Notes under the pieces: generated by a model
Database searches by the model: none
What the model saw: only the letters and a program-made list of their open reading frames with translations
What the model was told of the DNA's origin: nothing
NCBI GenBank assembly: GCA_963798455.1
Contig: CAWCTD010000003.1
Coordinates: 620,001-684,000, forward strand
Source of the DNA: CAWCTD01 sp963798455
GTDB taxonomy: Bacteria > Acidobacteriota > Terriglobia > Bryobacterales > Bryobacteraceae
Direction: 5' to 3'
Length of the DNA stretch: 64,000 bases
Shown: positions 28,567 to 38,968 of the stretch, in pieces
Numbering within the stretch: position 1 is the first letter of the stretch
How the letters are laid out: the number at the start of each line of letters is the position of its first letter
Program-made: the position numbers and the translations under genes

Positions 28567-29518
28567 GCTTCACGCTCGAGGAGCGCCGCCGCCAGCAGCG
28601 GCAGCGTCAGCTCGTGGTGTCCCGTAATCGCGATGCCGCGGCCTCCCGCCTGCACGTGGGGCCGCTCGACCACATTCACCCGGGGGCGATAGTGTTGTAT
28701 GAAATCCAGGTTGGCGGTGGTGAAGCCGGCCAGCGGACGCCCCAGGTTCCGCACCACGGAGACCGCCTTCAGAAAGACCTCTGGAAGCACAACCGCCGAT
28801 CCGAGGTTAATGTAAACGCCGCCCTCGTTCATCTCCGCCGCCAAAGAGCAGAACAGCCGGAAGTCGCGATGGCTCGCCCTGCCGATGGCGGCGCCGTCGG
28901 CTTCGGGATGCGCGTGCGGCGTGTCGGTGCCGACCGCCACGTGTACGGTGACCGGCGTCGAATGACGCCAGGCGGCCACCAGCAGGCTCTGGGCGGCATA
29001 GCGGGGATCGGCGCTTTGCTCCAGCCGGCGGCCGAGCGCCTCTCCGATGCCAAGGGAGTCCTTGTCGCCTTCGACGATGGCCTGGTTCAGGTCACGCCCG
29101 GTCTCTTCGGCCGAGCCAAAACGGCCGTCCGGGAGCACCGCCTCCACGTCCTCGCTGGTCGATCCCGCGATGGCGATCTCGAAATCGTGGATGGCGCCCG
29201 AGCCGTTCATGGCGAAGGCGGTGGCGTAACCGCGCCGCATCAGATCGATCAGCACCGGGGCCAGCCCGCACTTGATGACGTGCCCGCCCAAGCCCCAGAT
29301 CACGGGCTTGGAGGCCCGCCGCGCACGCACCATCGCTTCCACCAGATCGCGGAAAGCATCGGCCGCCAGAATGTGCGGCAGCGAATCGATCAAGCCCTTG
29401 ATCCCGGTCCCCGCCACGTAGGGCTGGGCGAAGTGCTCCGTGCGAACCTTGCCTCCGCGCTCCCGGATGGGAACCGTCTTGAGCCCCGCGAAATCCATTG
29501 GCCGCTGCTTGTATTTGC

Positions 29519-29522
<4 letters not shown>
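28563..29522 (-). CDS. Conserved protein of unknown function (possible deoxyhypusine-synthase-like fold)
   Basis: 319 residues, no signal peptide or membrane segment. Notable motifs are WGLGGHVIKCGLAPVLIDL, AFAMNGSGAIHDFEIAIAG, HVAVGTDTPHAHPEADGAA, YINLGSAVVLPEVFLKAV and GHHELTLPLLAAALLE. The NGSGAIHDFE segment and glycine-rich strands recall the NAD-binding deoxyhypusine/homospermidine synthase fold, but the catalytic Lys region is not obvious and the similarity is a visual impression. I do not assign a reaction. It directly follows uvrA with a four-base overlap and precedes the CPBP protease with another. Confidence 0.75.
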
Positions 29523-32035
<2,513 letters not shown>

Positions 32036-32573
32036 GGTGAGGTCCGGCGAGCCCAGGCCAATATTTCATTGTCCCGCGTAGCGGGGGAGGCGGGCAACGG
32101 CGCAGAAGGCCGCTCGAAACCCGCTGAAAACACGCGGTTTGCTAGAAATTGGCTTTGATCGGCAAAAACACATCGCGGGCGGCGGGGTGATATTCAATTG
32201 TCAAAGAGCGGGGACGAGACGCTCAGGGGTGGAGACCGTCGCCGAACCATCAATACCACGGGCGTTGTGCGAGCCCTCGCCCCTGGGCGCGCAAGCTGTT
32301 CACCGACATCGCGCAAGCGGCGGGAGGAGGATGTGAACGTGGCAAGCCCGGTCAGGCTGGGACTGACCGGGCATGCCAACGTTGTCGCTGGGGTTGGCGA
32401 GCACTCTGAGGACTGCTAGGCGAAGCAAGGTGGTGGCCAGCGGAAGTCGGAGCGCGAGACATTGAGGTGCCTCATGGTACGGAGCTAGACTGGCTTCTCA
32501 GGATCGCGTGCGCTGGCTTGGTGTTCCGTCGGAAGGCGGAGCCTGACGGCCGTTGGGTGAGGGCCCTACGTAA
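32036..32573. other. uvrA upstream region and intergenic stretch without a gene
   Basis: The first 145 or so bases (to about 32181) are closely matched at 42199-42350, so this is the native uvrA leader and promoter region. It includes CCAATATTTCATTGTCCCGC, common to copies at 32035, 38886 and 42198. From about 32185 the sequence is unique. It contains the hairpin at 32341-32377 but no coding frame I believe. Confidence 0.6.
32341..32377. repeat. Strong hairpin (15-bp stem, one mismatch)
   Basis: GCCCGGTCAG (32346-32355) pairs with CTGACCGGGC (32363-32372) around a 7-base loop, and GGCA / TGCC extend the stem past an A-A mismatch. No T-run follows, so it does not look like a simple terminator. 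It lies between uvrA and the HEPN-like gene. Confidence 0.6.
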
Positions 32574-34055
32574 ATGGTTGAAAGCGTGAGCAACGCGTTG
32601 GAGCGGTACCTGATGCTGGTACAGTTCCAGTTGTCAGGGCTGCGTCGCATGCCCGGGAAGGTGTCAGACGTCAGCCTGGTGCGGAGCGAGGATCAGCTAC
32701 TTCAGTGGGCCGTGGAGGCGGTAGAGGGGTCAGTAGAATTTGCAGCGCTTTGTGCGGCGACCCAGGACGAGTATCCTCGCAAGCTCGGTGGCTTGCTGAT
32801 CCAGGACATAGGTAGATCAGAAGCCCAGGCGTACTTCAGGCTGTCGGGTCTTTACCAATCCGCCTTCGCCGGGGAGCCGATGGCCGTGCCCGCCATTGTT
32901 GCGGAATACCATGCGGCCTTCTCAGCCGCAGAGTGCCTCGTTACCTATCTGGCGCCGATCGAGGGAGTCACGATCCAAGAAGAATCCCTGTTGTGCGGTA
33001 GTTTCAAGATCCGCCAACTGACACGTGAAGATCTCGATGATTTGTTGCGGAATACCGTCAGGAGGTTCTTCTTTCCCCATGCTTTTGTAGACACATCGCA
33101 GTTGGCTGACTACTGGTTCTTGGTCGTCGAGGAACGTGTACCCCCAAGGTGGCGCACAGATGCTGAGCTGGTTTTGGACGCCAGAGTACCGGTGGTCTAC
33201 TCGGACTTTCCGGCACCTGTTCAGACAGCGTTAGAACGGCTCGCGATGTTCGACTGGCAACGGGGCACTAGGCGTCGCCCCGAGCGATTCACGGACAAAC
33301 CCGAGCCCTGGGACGCCCCTCTACTCCCCCACGTCCCATTCGTCATTCGGTGCAGTGACTGCCTGACTGAATGGCCGGAACGCGGCCCAGACTTGTCAAC
33401 TCTCCAGACCGAGCCGTTTGGCGATCTGAGCGGCGAGGAAACCTCGGAGCGGCCTGCCGTATGGCTGTACTTGGATGAGGACGAAACCAAGAAGCTCGGG
33501 CGGTTCATGCTGCGCTGTGGCACACTCCTGTCTAGAGTGGAGCGCCATCGCGAGAGCTGGAGGTTCATGGAAGTTGCGGCTGGGTTCCTGCTGAAGGCCT
33601 TCATGACACGTGGACTCGAGCGTCTGCTCTGGAACATAACGGCGATTGAAGCTGCCATAGGCGAACAAGTTGACGGGGGCGTTACAGGACTTCTCATAAA
33701 GAGGACTGTACGAATCTTGGGCCACACGAATAGTGAGGAGAAACGAGTACGCAAGAGTCTTCGCGCGCTTTACGATTTCCGTTCCGCGCTTGTGCACGGG
33801 AAGGACAAACTACCAGAGCAGGAAATCTGGTTGGGTCATCTCACTCAAGCGCGTGACCTTGCCCGGGGGGTCGTCTGGTGGATGCTGAACTTCCTGGCGC
33901 ACGCCGCCGACTCCCTTCCTCCGGGCGCCACGCGGGTCCCCAACCGGGAGGACCTACTCGGATTGCTCGACCTGGACCCACAGAATAGGCTCGGAACCAC
34001 AGCGGTGCTCCAAAATGTGCCGCCCGGATTTCCGTGCGTCGAGGATTGGGCGTAA
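32574..34055 (+). CDS. HEPN/Apea-like domain protein (candidate defence RNase)
   Basis: 493 residues, no signal peptide. Residues about 330-420 form a helical region ending LRALYDFRSALVHGK, with Arg403-x4-His408, the RxxxxH catalytic signature of HEPN ribonucleases; the preceding NITAIEAAIG and LIKRTVRIL helices fit Apea-type HEPN domains. The N-terminal 300 residues are of mixed structure with no motif I recognise, as in ApeA-like defence proteins. HEPN proteins cut RNA in anti-phage systems. Start is the ATG at 32574. It stands alone on the plus strand between intact uvrA and a uvrA fragment, an accessory setting. Function is inferred from the motif only. Confidence 0.7.
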   Translation: MVESVSNALERYLMLVQFQLSGLRRMPGKVSDVSLVRSEDQLLQWAVEAVEGSVEFAALCAATQDEYPRKLGGLLIQDIGRSEAQAYFRLSGLYQSAFAGEPMAVPAIVAEYHAAFSAAECLVTYLAPIEGVTIQEESLLCGSFKIRQLTREDLDDLLRNTVRRFFFPHAFVDTSQLADYWFLVVEERVPPRWRTDAELVLDARVPVVYSDFPAPVQTALERLAMFDWQRGTRRRPERFTDKPEPWDAPLLPHVPFVIRCSDCLTEWPERGPDLSTLQTEPFGDLSGEETSERPAVWLYLDEDETKKLGRFMLRCGTLLSRVERHRESWRFMEVAAGFLLKAFMTRGLERLLWNITAIEAAIGEQVDGGVTGLLIKRTVRILGHTNSEEKRVRKSLRALYDFRSALVHGKDKLPEQEIWLGHLTQARDLARGVVWWMLNFLAHAADSLPPGATRVPNREDLLGLLDLDPQNRLGTTAVLQNVPPGFPCVEDWA

Positions 34056-34098
34056 GGCCGACACTGGAGCATCGATCAGGCTTAGGCCGGGGAAGATA

Positions 34099-34202
34099 TG
34101 CCGGAGCCGCTCAGACCGGTGACGACGGTGAGGGTATTACGCGGGATTTCGCGCTGATGTTCTTCAGGTTATGAACGCGCGCCCCGTGAACGCTGATGCG
34201 GG
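34099..34202 (-). pseudogene. Internal fragment of uvrA 5' end (copy 2)
   Basis: Matches uvrA codons about 4-38, from the region coding R-x-SVHGARVHNLKN to GLSGSG. It has a one-base deletion (TTTCGCGCT against TTTCGACGCT) and other substitutions, so it is not translatable. It shares CTCAGACCGG and GTATT with the copy at 38359-38886 rather than with intact uvrA. No ATG or promoter part is included. Confidence 0.85.
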
Positions 34203-34335
34203 CAGGGTGTTGCCACTCTCCAATCCGCGCAGTCGGGTAGCCGGCCCGCCTACACTTGCAACAGCGGAATCACAGCGGTATCTCATTCGTCGCCGCAGCG
34301 GCAGCTTGCTTGGAATACTTGTTGCTCTTTCCTAA
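34203..34335. other. Intergenic stretch downstream of the methyltransferase gene
   Basis: Unique sequence between the uvrA fragment and the methyltransferase stop codon. I see no gene and no convincing terminator. Confidence 0.4.
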
Positions 34336-35697
34336 TCAGCGTGCAGACTTCCGGACCACCAGGATCTCGTCCTGACCGACCCGAGGAGAATTCCCGTTTA
34401 CGTCTTTGCCAGCGTAGACCGCAAAATACGACCCTCTTGTCATGATCTTCGGGTCCCGGATTAGCCGTTCGATCCGCAGCTCAGTGCTCGCCTCACAGTG
34501 GGAACAAGCGTAGGCACACAGATCCGCAACATTGACCAACTGGGAACGGCCGCGCACTGTGGTCCGCGCCTGGCCTCCGACGACAGCGATGACACCGCCT
34601 GGTCGGAGTACTTGATGCACGGCAAGAAACATTTCTTTCATTGCTTCCACGAAGAGACTTATGCTGCCCGTCTCTGATGATCTTCGCGCCACATCCCTGT
34701 GTGAGCGCTTTAGAAACCACAACCTGAGCCAGCCATCCTTCGCGTAAGTCTGACGGTTCAGATAGGGTGGTGAGGTCAGGACAAGCGCGATGTCGTTGAT
34801 TCCGCGTGCGTACGCCGGGCATTCCATCGCAGGTGCTTCGAATACCCGAGCCCTACTTGCTGCTCTCGGCCGTGGCAGAAATGCGAGCGATCTATCCAAG
34901 AGGCATGCTCGCACATCTCTGATGGGCCTCTTCAAGTTGTGCTCAGCGGCATACCGCCGCACGTATCGGGGTGACATGGCAAAGCACTGATTGCACGGCA
35001 GGGAGAGGGAATTGTTCGAGTGCCCGTGCAAGATCCCGAGCAATACACCGCAAACGAACGTCGCAACCTCGCGGCGTCGGGGGATCTGCATATCGCGCAG
35101 GAGCTGTTCGCGGATTGAGAGCAGCTGAACCAGTGTGCGCGGATGATAGAATGTGCGCACGTCACTTGGGACGTCCAAGTTGGGAGTGGTGCCATCCACT
35201 CGGAGCTCCTGGAGGTAATTCGCAACCTGTGACACAGTGACCGGTGCGCACTTGGCGCGAGTTGCGACAACGGCGTCAAGGGCTATGTCGCCGCCCACCG
35301 CCCGCCTGCCCATGCAGACTGCTTCGAGAAGCACGGTGCCCTTTCCGCAGTACGGATCCAGGACGGTCTCTCCCGAGTGCGAGTAGGCTGCGATGAAATA
35401 CCTGGCGAGCGCTGGGGGAAGACCTCCGACGCGGGGCATCATCTTGTGAATGGGGTGCTCCGAGGAATCGGCGTTTCTCCATGATGGGACCGCCTGGCAC
35501 AAGTGCTCGTCGAAAACGGGTGCAAGCGCAGTGCTGGTCTCAGCTGGCAACGATCTCGCTAACCTCACCGCCTCTGCCAGCAAGTTGCCTGAGCTGGGGT
35601 TCTCGTCTGCGCGGGGATTACCTTGAAAACACCCAAGCAGTCCAGCAGTGGCATCCATTCCGAGAAACGCCGACTCGTGCCCGCTCGGACTCGTCAT
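34336..35697 (-). CDS. DNA methyltransferase (TSPPY type) of the ParB-HD-methyltransferase operon
   Basis: 453 residues from the ATG at 35697. S-adenosylmethionine site TVLDPYCGKGTVLLEA (residues about 112-126) and catalytic TSPPYLNRQTY (about 308-318) indicate an amino-group (N4-cytosine or N6-adenine) DNA methyltransferase, with the cofactor motif before the catalytic one. Between them is a family-specific region with GILHGHSNNSLSLPCNQCF. It has no target-recognition domain I can identify. The ATG overlaps the stop of the HD-domain gene as ATGA; an alternative start at 35715 would overlap more. It is last of three coupled genes. No restriction endonuclease gene is adjacent. Confidence 0.85.
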   Translation of the reverse strand: MTSPSGHESAFLGMDATAGLLGCFQGNPRADENPSSGNLLAEAVRLARSLPAETSTALAPVFDEHLCQAVPSWRNADSSEHPIHKMMPRVGGLPPALARYFIAAYSHSGETVLDPYCGKGTVLLEAVCMGRRAVGGDIALDAVVATRAKCAPVTVSQVANYLQELRVDGTTPNLDVPSDVRTFYHPRTLVQLLSIREQLLRDMQIPRRREVATFVCGVLLGILHGHSNNSLSLPCNQCFAMSPRYVRRYAAEHNLKRPIRDVRACLLDRSLAFLPRPRAASRARVFEAPAMECPAYARGINDIALVLTSPPYLNRQTYAKDGWLRLWFLKRSHRDVARRSSETGSISLFVEAMKEMFLAVHQVLRPGGVIAVVGGQARTTVRGRSQLVNVADLCAYACSHCEASTELRIERLIRDPKIMTRGSYFAVYAGKDVNGNSPRVGQDEILVVRKSAR

Positions 35698-37205
35698 CTT
35701 TGGCCTGACATCCAACTCGGATACTTGAACCGCAGACCGTCGTTGGGCTGCAGGAGACTAGCGAGTACGTCCCGCGCCTCGATCATCTTACCGATTAGTG
35801 CCTCTTCAGGAATTGCCCCAGGGTCTATGTCAGCTTGCACAAGTCCGGAACGTCGAACAAGCAGTCGCCTCAGGATCAGGGCCGCCTGCCGGCTAGCACC
35901 CAGGTCTCGCCGATCATCCTGGATGCTATCAACGAATGCGAGAAGGGCGGCAAATGGCATAATCACCGTCTCGAGTTGGCAGGTGCCGCAAGTCTCACGG
36001 ATCGCCTGACGCAGATTCCAGTCATGGAATGGGATTGAACAGCACGCGAGGTACACGGTCTGCTTCAGAACCTCAGAAGGGTCAGGGTCCATTTTATCGA
36101 GGTCGTCCCGGTGATCGCAGAAAAGACGAACGGCACTGGCAACACCGTGGCTCTCAAGGATGTTTTTCTGAAACGCATCGCGAAGCCGCGCAGCATACTG
36201 CCCGAGGTTCGTCCTGGGCCCGGGGGCGAGCCAGCCCGTCCGAGGGGTCTCCGCTGAAAGCAGCCTCGAAATCAGCGAACTCATCAATCGTAAGGCCTCA
36301 TCCGTAGCTGTTCGGTGAAGGAAGCGCTCCTTGAGGCTGTCACCAACGTCGTCTGCGTCGTCCTCTCCCAAGACCGCGTCGACAACACTGCCTACGCTCT
36401 GGACCGCGTAGCCAACATCGTGCCACATCGCCGTCAAGAACCAGACGTGGATCGGACTGATGTCCCAGTTCAACTTCTTAGCTTGTTTGAATGTCTCGAA
36501 TTCTCGCCGCAGTTCAACGACAGCCCTAAGCCCCAAAAAGTAGTTTTGGAAAGAATGAAAAAAGTGATCGCGTCGACCAGTAGTGAGGCCTCCACCTTCA
36601 ACAGTTCGAAGCATCCTCGTCGTCTTGATTCGTGCCTTCTGTAGGCCCATGCCGTCGAGGATTCGTTCCGCGAACTGCATCAACGCCGCCCCCTCTGCAT
36701 CGTCGGTGCCCTTACGTCGAGCTGCCAAAGCACTGTAACGCCGAACTAGCAGTTTCAGCCCCGTGAGGGTGTATGAGTCCAACGCCTCATTCTTGACAAG
36801 GTCCTCAAAAAGATCGAGGGAGATGCGTGTCTTGGCTGGGTGCAAGCCGGAGGCGCAGCGACGAGGCAGACGTGATGGAGGTGCAATCAACGATCCTCGC
36901 CCGGCGATGTCGCAGATCAGATGCGGCCTGAATTTGCGGTAGAATGCCGAAGCGGCACGGACGGCGGATAGCTCAGAAGCGACAAGGACAGGTATTGCCC
37001 TGGCGCGCCGCGCTGCGAGTATACCGATGTGGTCAGATTGGGAAAGATGCTCTCCTAGCAGAACGAATACAGCCCACTCGCTTCCGCTACCTCGCCAGAA
37101 CTTCCAGGCCTGCGGGACGCGACGGGCTAGTTCCCTATATCTCCGCCCTCGTCGAAGCTCCCTGCCAGGGATTGCCTGTTCAAGAAGAGCGCCTGCTTCA
37201 CTCAT
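35694..37205 (-). CDS. HD-domain protein of the ParB-HD-methyltransferase operon
   Basis: 503 residues, no membrane segment. The centre shows an HD phosphohydrolase pattern: HFFHSFQNYF (His214/217), TAMWHDVGYA (His262-Asp263), ESHGVASAVRLF (His353) and FHDWNL (His394-Asp395). HD proteins hydrolyse phosphate esters, including dNTPs and cyclic nucleotides, and some cut nucleic acids. Residues 1-205 are Arg-rich and match nothing I know, with GSEWAVFVLLGEHLSQSDHIG hinting at a Rossmann-like strand. It overlaps the ParB-like gene and the methyltransferase gene by four bases on each side. G+C looks lower than in flanking housekeeping genes. Confidence 0.78.
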   Translation of the reverse strand: MSEAGALLEQAIPGRELRRGRRYRELARRVPQAWKFWRGSGSEWAVFVLLGEHLSQSDHIGILAARRARAIPVLVASELSAVRAASAFYRKFRPHLICDIAGRGSLIAPPSRLPRRCASGLHPAKTRISLDLFEDLVKNEALDSYTLTGLKLLVRRYSALAARRKGTDDAEGAALMQFAERILDGMGLQKARIKTTRMLRTVEGGGLTTGRRDHFFHSFQNYFLGLRAVVELRREFETFKQAKKLNWDISPIHVWFLTAMWHDVGYAVQSVGSVVDAVLGEDDADDVGDSLKERFLHRTATDEALRLMSSLISRLLSAETPRTGWLAPGPRTNLGQYAARLRDAFQKNILESHGVASAVRLFCDHRDDLDKMDPDPSEVLKQTVYLACCSIPFHDWNLRQAIRETCGTCQLETVIMPFAALLAFVDSIQDDRRDLGASRQAALILRRLLVRRSGLVQADIDPGAIPEEALIGKMIEARDVLASLLQPNDGLRFKYPSWMSGQR

Positions 37206-38245
37206 GCGCCGTTCCCATGCAGCTGATCGACCATGGCCTGAAGGCTGCTCTGGAGCGTGGAGGCGGCATCGGCCAAAGCCTGTGGCCTGACGGTCTTTCT
37301 GCCTTTTGCCTCCTTCAATGTGGAAACATCGAAAGATTCAACTTCGAGTTCGGTGTTGGTGAGGATAGTGAGGAGTTTGCGCGGTGTAGGTGGGTCCCGC
37401 TTTGCGACGGCCGGTAGATTCCGTGACAGTTCATCTGCAGCCTCGCTGTATGTCATCTCTACATCAGACCTGAGGTGATCAAGCACACGGCACAACGCCC
37501 TTCGCTCGGTCCCTCTATGAACCGCGACCCGAAAGAAGGGGGCGACTTTGCGGACCTCGGTCGACCTTTCGATGGCGACGTTCAACTTGCTGAAGAGGTC
37601 TCTTCGTACGTCGTTCACGCGTACCTTCTCGAAGTATTCTGGGTAATTAGTGAGAGCAGGAATAACAATCTTCTCTTCTATTTCACAGATGTACCAGTAC
37701 CCTTTCTCACTTGGGTTATCATAGAGTTTTCCTTTCACATCGTCGGGCCACCGGAGGAATTTCACCCGGTCCCACGCTGTGCGCTCCTCGATGCCGGTTT
37801 CACTAGCAAGCTCCTCGGTCACGGCCTTGACCTGCGCTCGCACGTCCACAATCGCCTTTATGTCCCTGCGCCCCACAATCTGGGTGTAGGTAGCCTCAAG
37901 CGCTGCACACTGCTGAACAGGCCCCCATTGTTCGCGCAGGTGATGGATCTGGAACATACGCAGCAGGACATCGCGCGGCGACAATTGGCCGCCATCCCGA
38001 TCCGAGACGATGAAGGCAGGGAGCTTCCTCAGCCCCACTGCCTTTGCCGCATAGAATCGACGCTCGCCGTCGATCAGCAGATACTTGCCACCCTTCGGGG
38101 TCACTACAACTGGGACCATCACGCCGAAATGTTGGATGGAGTCCTTCAGGTAGGAGAGCTTCGTGTCCTGAGTCTGAATGTCGATTCCCCGCGGATTGTC
38201 CTCATTGGGGTTGATATCGGAGATGTCGATTTCTTTGAGATTCAT
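37202..38245 (-). CDS. ParB/sulfiredoxin-fold protein of the ParB-HD-methyltransferase operon
   Basis: 347 residues starting MNLKEIDISDINPNEDNPRG. The ParB N-terminal domain is plain: LKDSIQHFGVMVPVVVTPKG, YLLIDGERRFYAAKAVGL with GERR at residues 60-63, then PAFIV. ParB-family domains bind and hydrolyse CTP; GERR-type members also occur as DNA-binding or nuclease parts of phage and defence genes. The rest is helical, with a helix-turn-helix-like ETGIEERTAWDRVKFLRWP. The ATG at 38245 has GGGGAGGG upstream. It is first of the three-gene unit, 113 bases downstream of a uvrA 5' fragment that carries the uvrA leader, on the same strand. No parA partner exists. Confidence 0.85.
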   Translation of the reverse strand: MNLKEIDISDINPNEDNPRGIDIQTQDTKLSYLKDSIQHFGVMVPVVVTPKGGKYLLIDGERRFYAAKAVGLRKLPAFIVSDRDGGQLSPRDVLLRMFQIHHLREQWGPVQQCAALEATYTQIVGRRDIKAIVDVRAQVKAVTEELASETGIEERTAWDRVKFLRWPDDVKGKLYDNPSEKGYWYICEIEEKIVIPALTNYPEYFEKVRVNDVRRDLFSKLNVAIERSTEVRKVAPFFRVAVHRGTERRALCRVLDHLRSDVEMTYSEAADELSRNLPAVAKRDPPTPRKLLTILTNTELEVESFDVSTLKEAKGRKTVRPQALADAASTLQSSLQAMVDQLHGNGA

Positions 38246-38358
38246 ACGCCCTCCCCCTGGCGCGCCGACTGCATCACTGATAGCGTAAGCGAAAATCATA
38301 CACCACTGCGCGCTCCAGCTGGAGAACGCGACGGGAATGAAGGACTTTCAGCGCCGGG

Positions 38359-38886
<528 letters not shown>

Positions 38887-38968
38887 GGTGAGGCCCGGCG
38901 AGCCCAGGCCAATATTTCATTGTCCCGCGAGGCGGGCGGCGGGGACAAGCGAGAGAAGGGAAGGCCAC

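Noticed and set aside
37202..38245. ParB as part of a plasmid partition locus or integrated plasmid
   Set aside because: No ParA, replication gene or parS-like repeats nearby; the gene is operonic with HD and methyltransferase genes.
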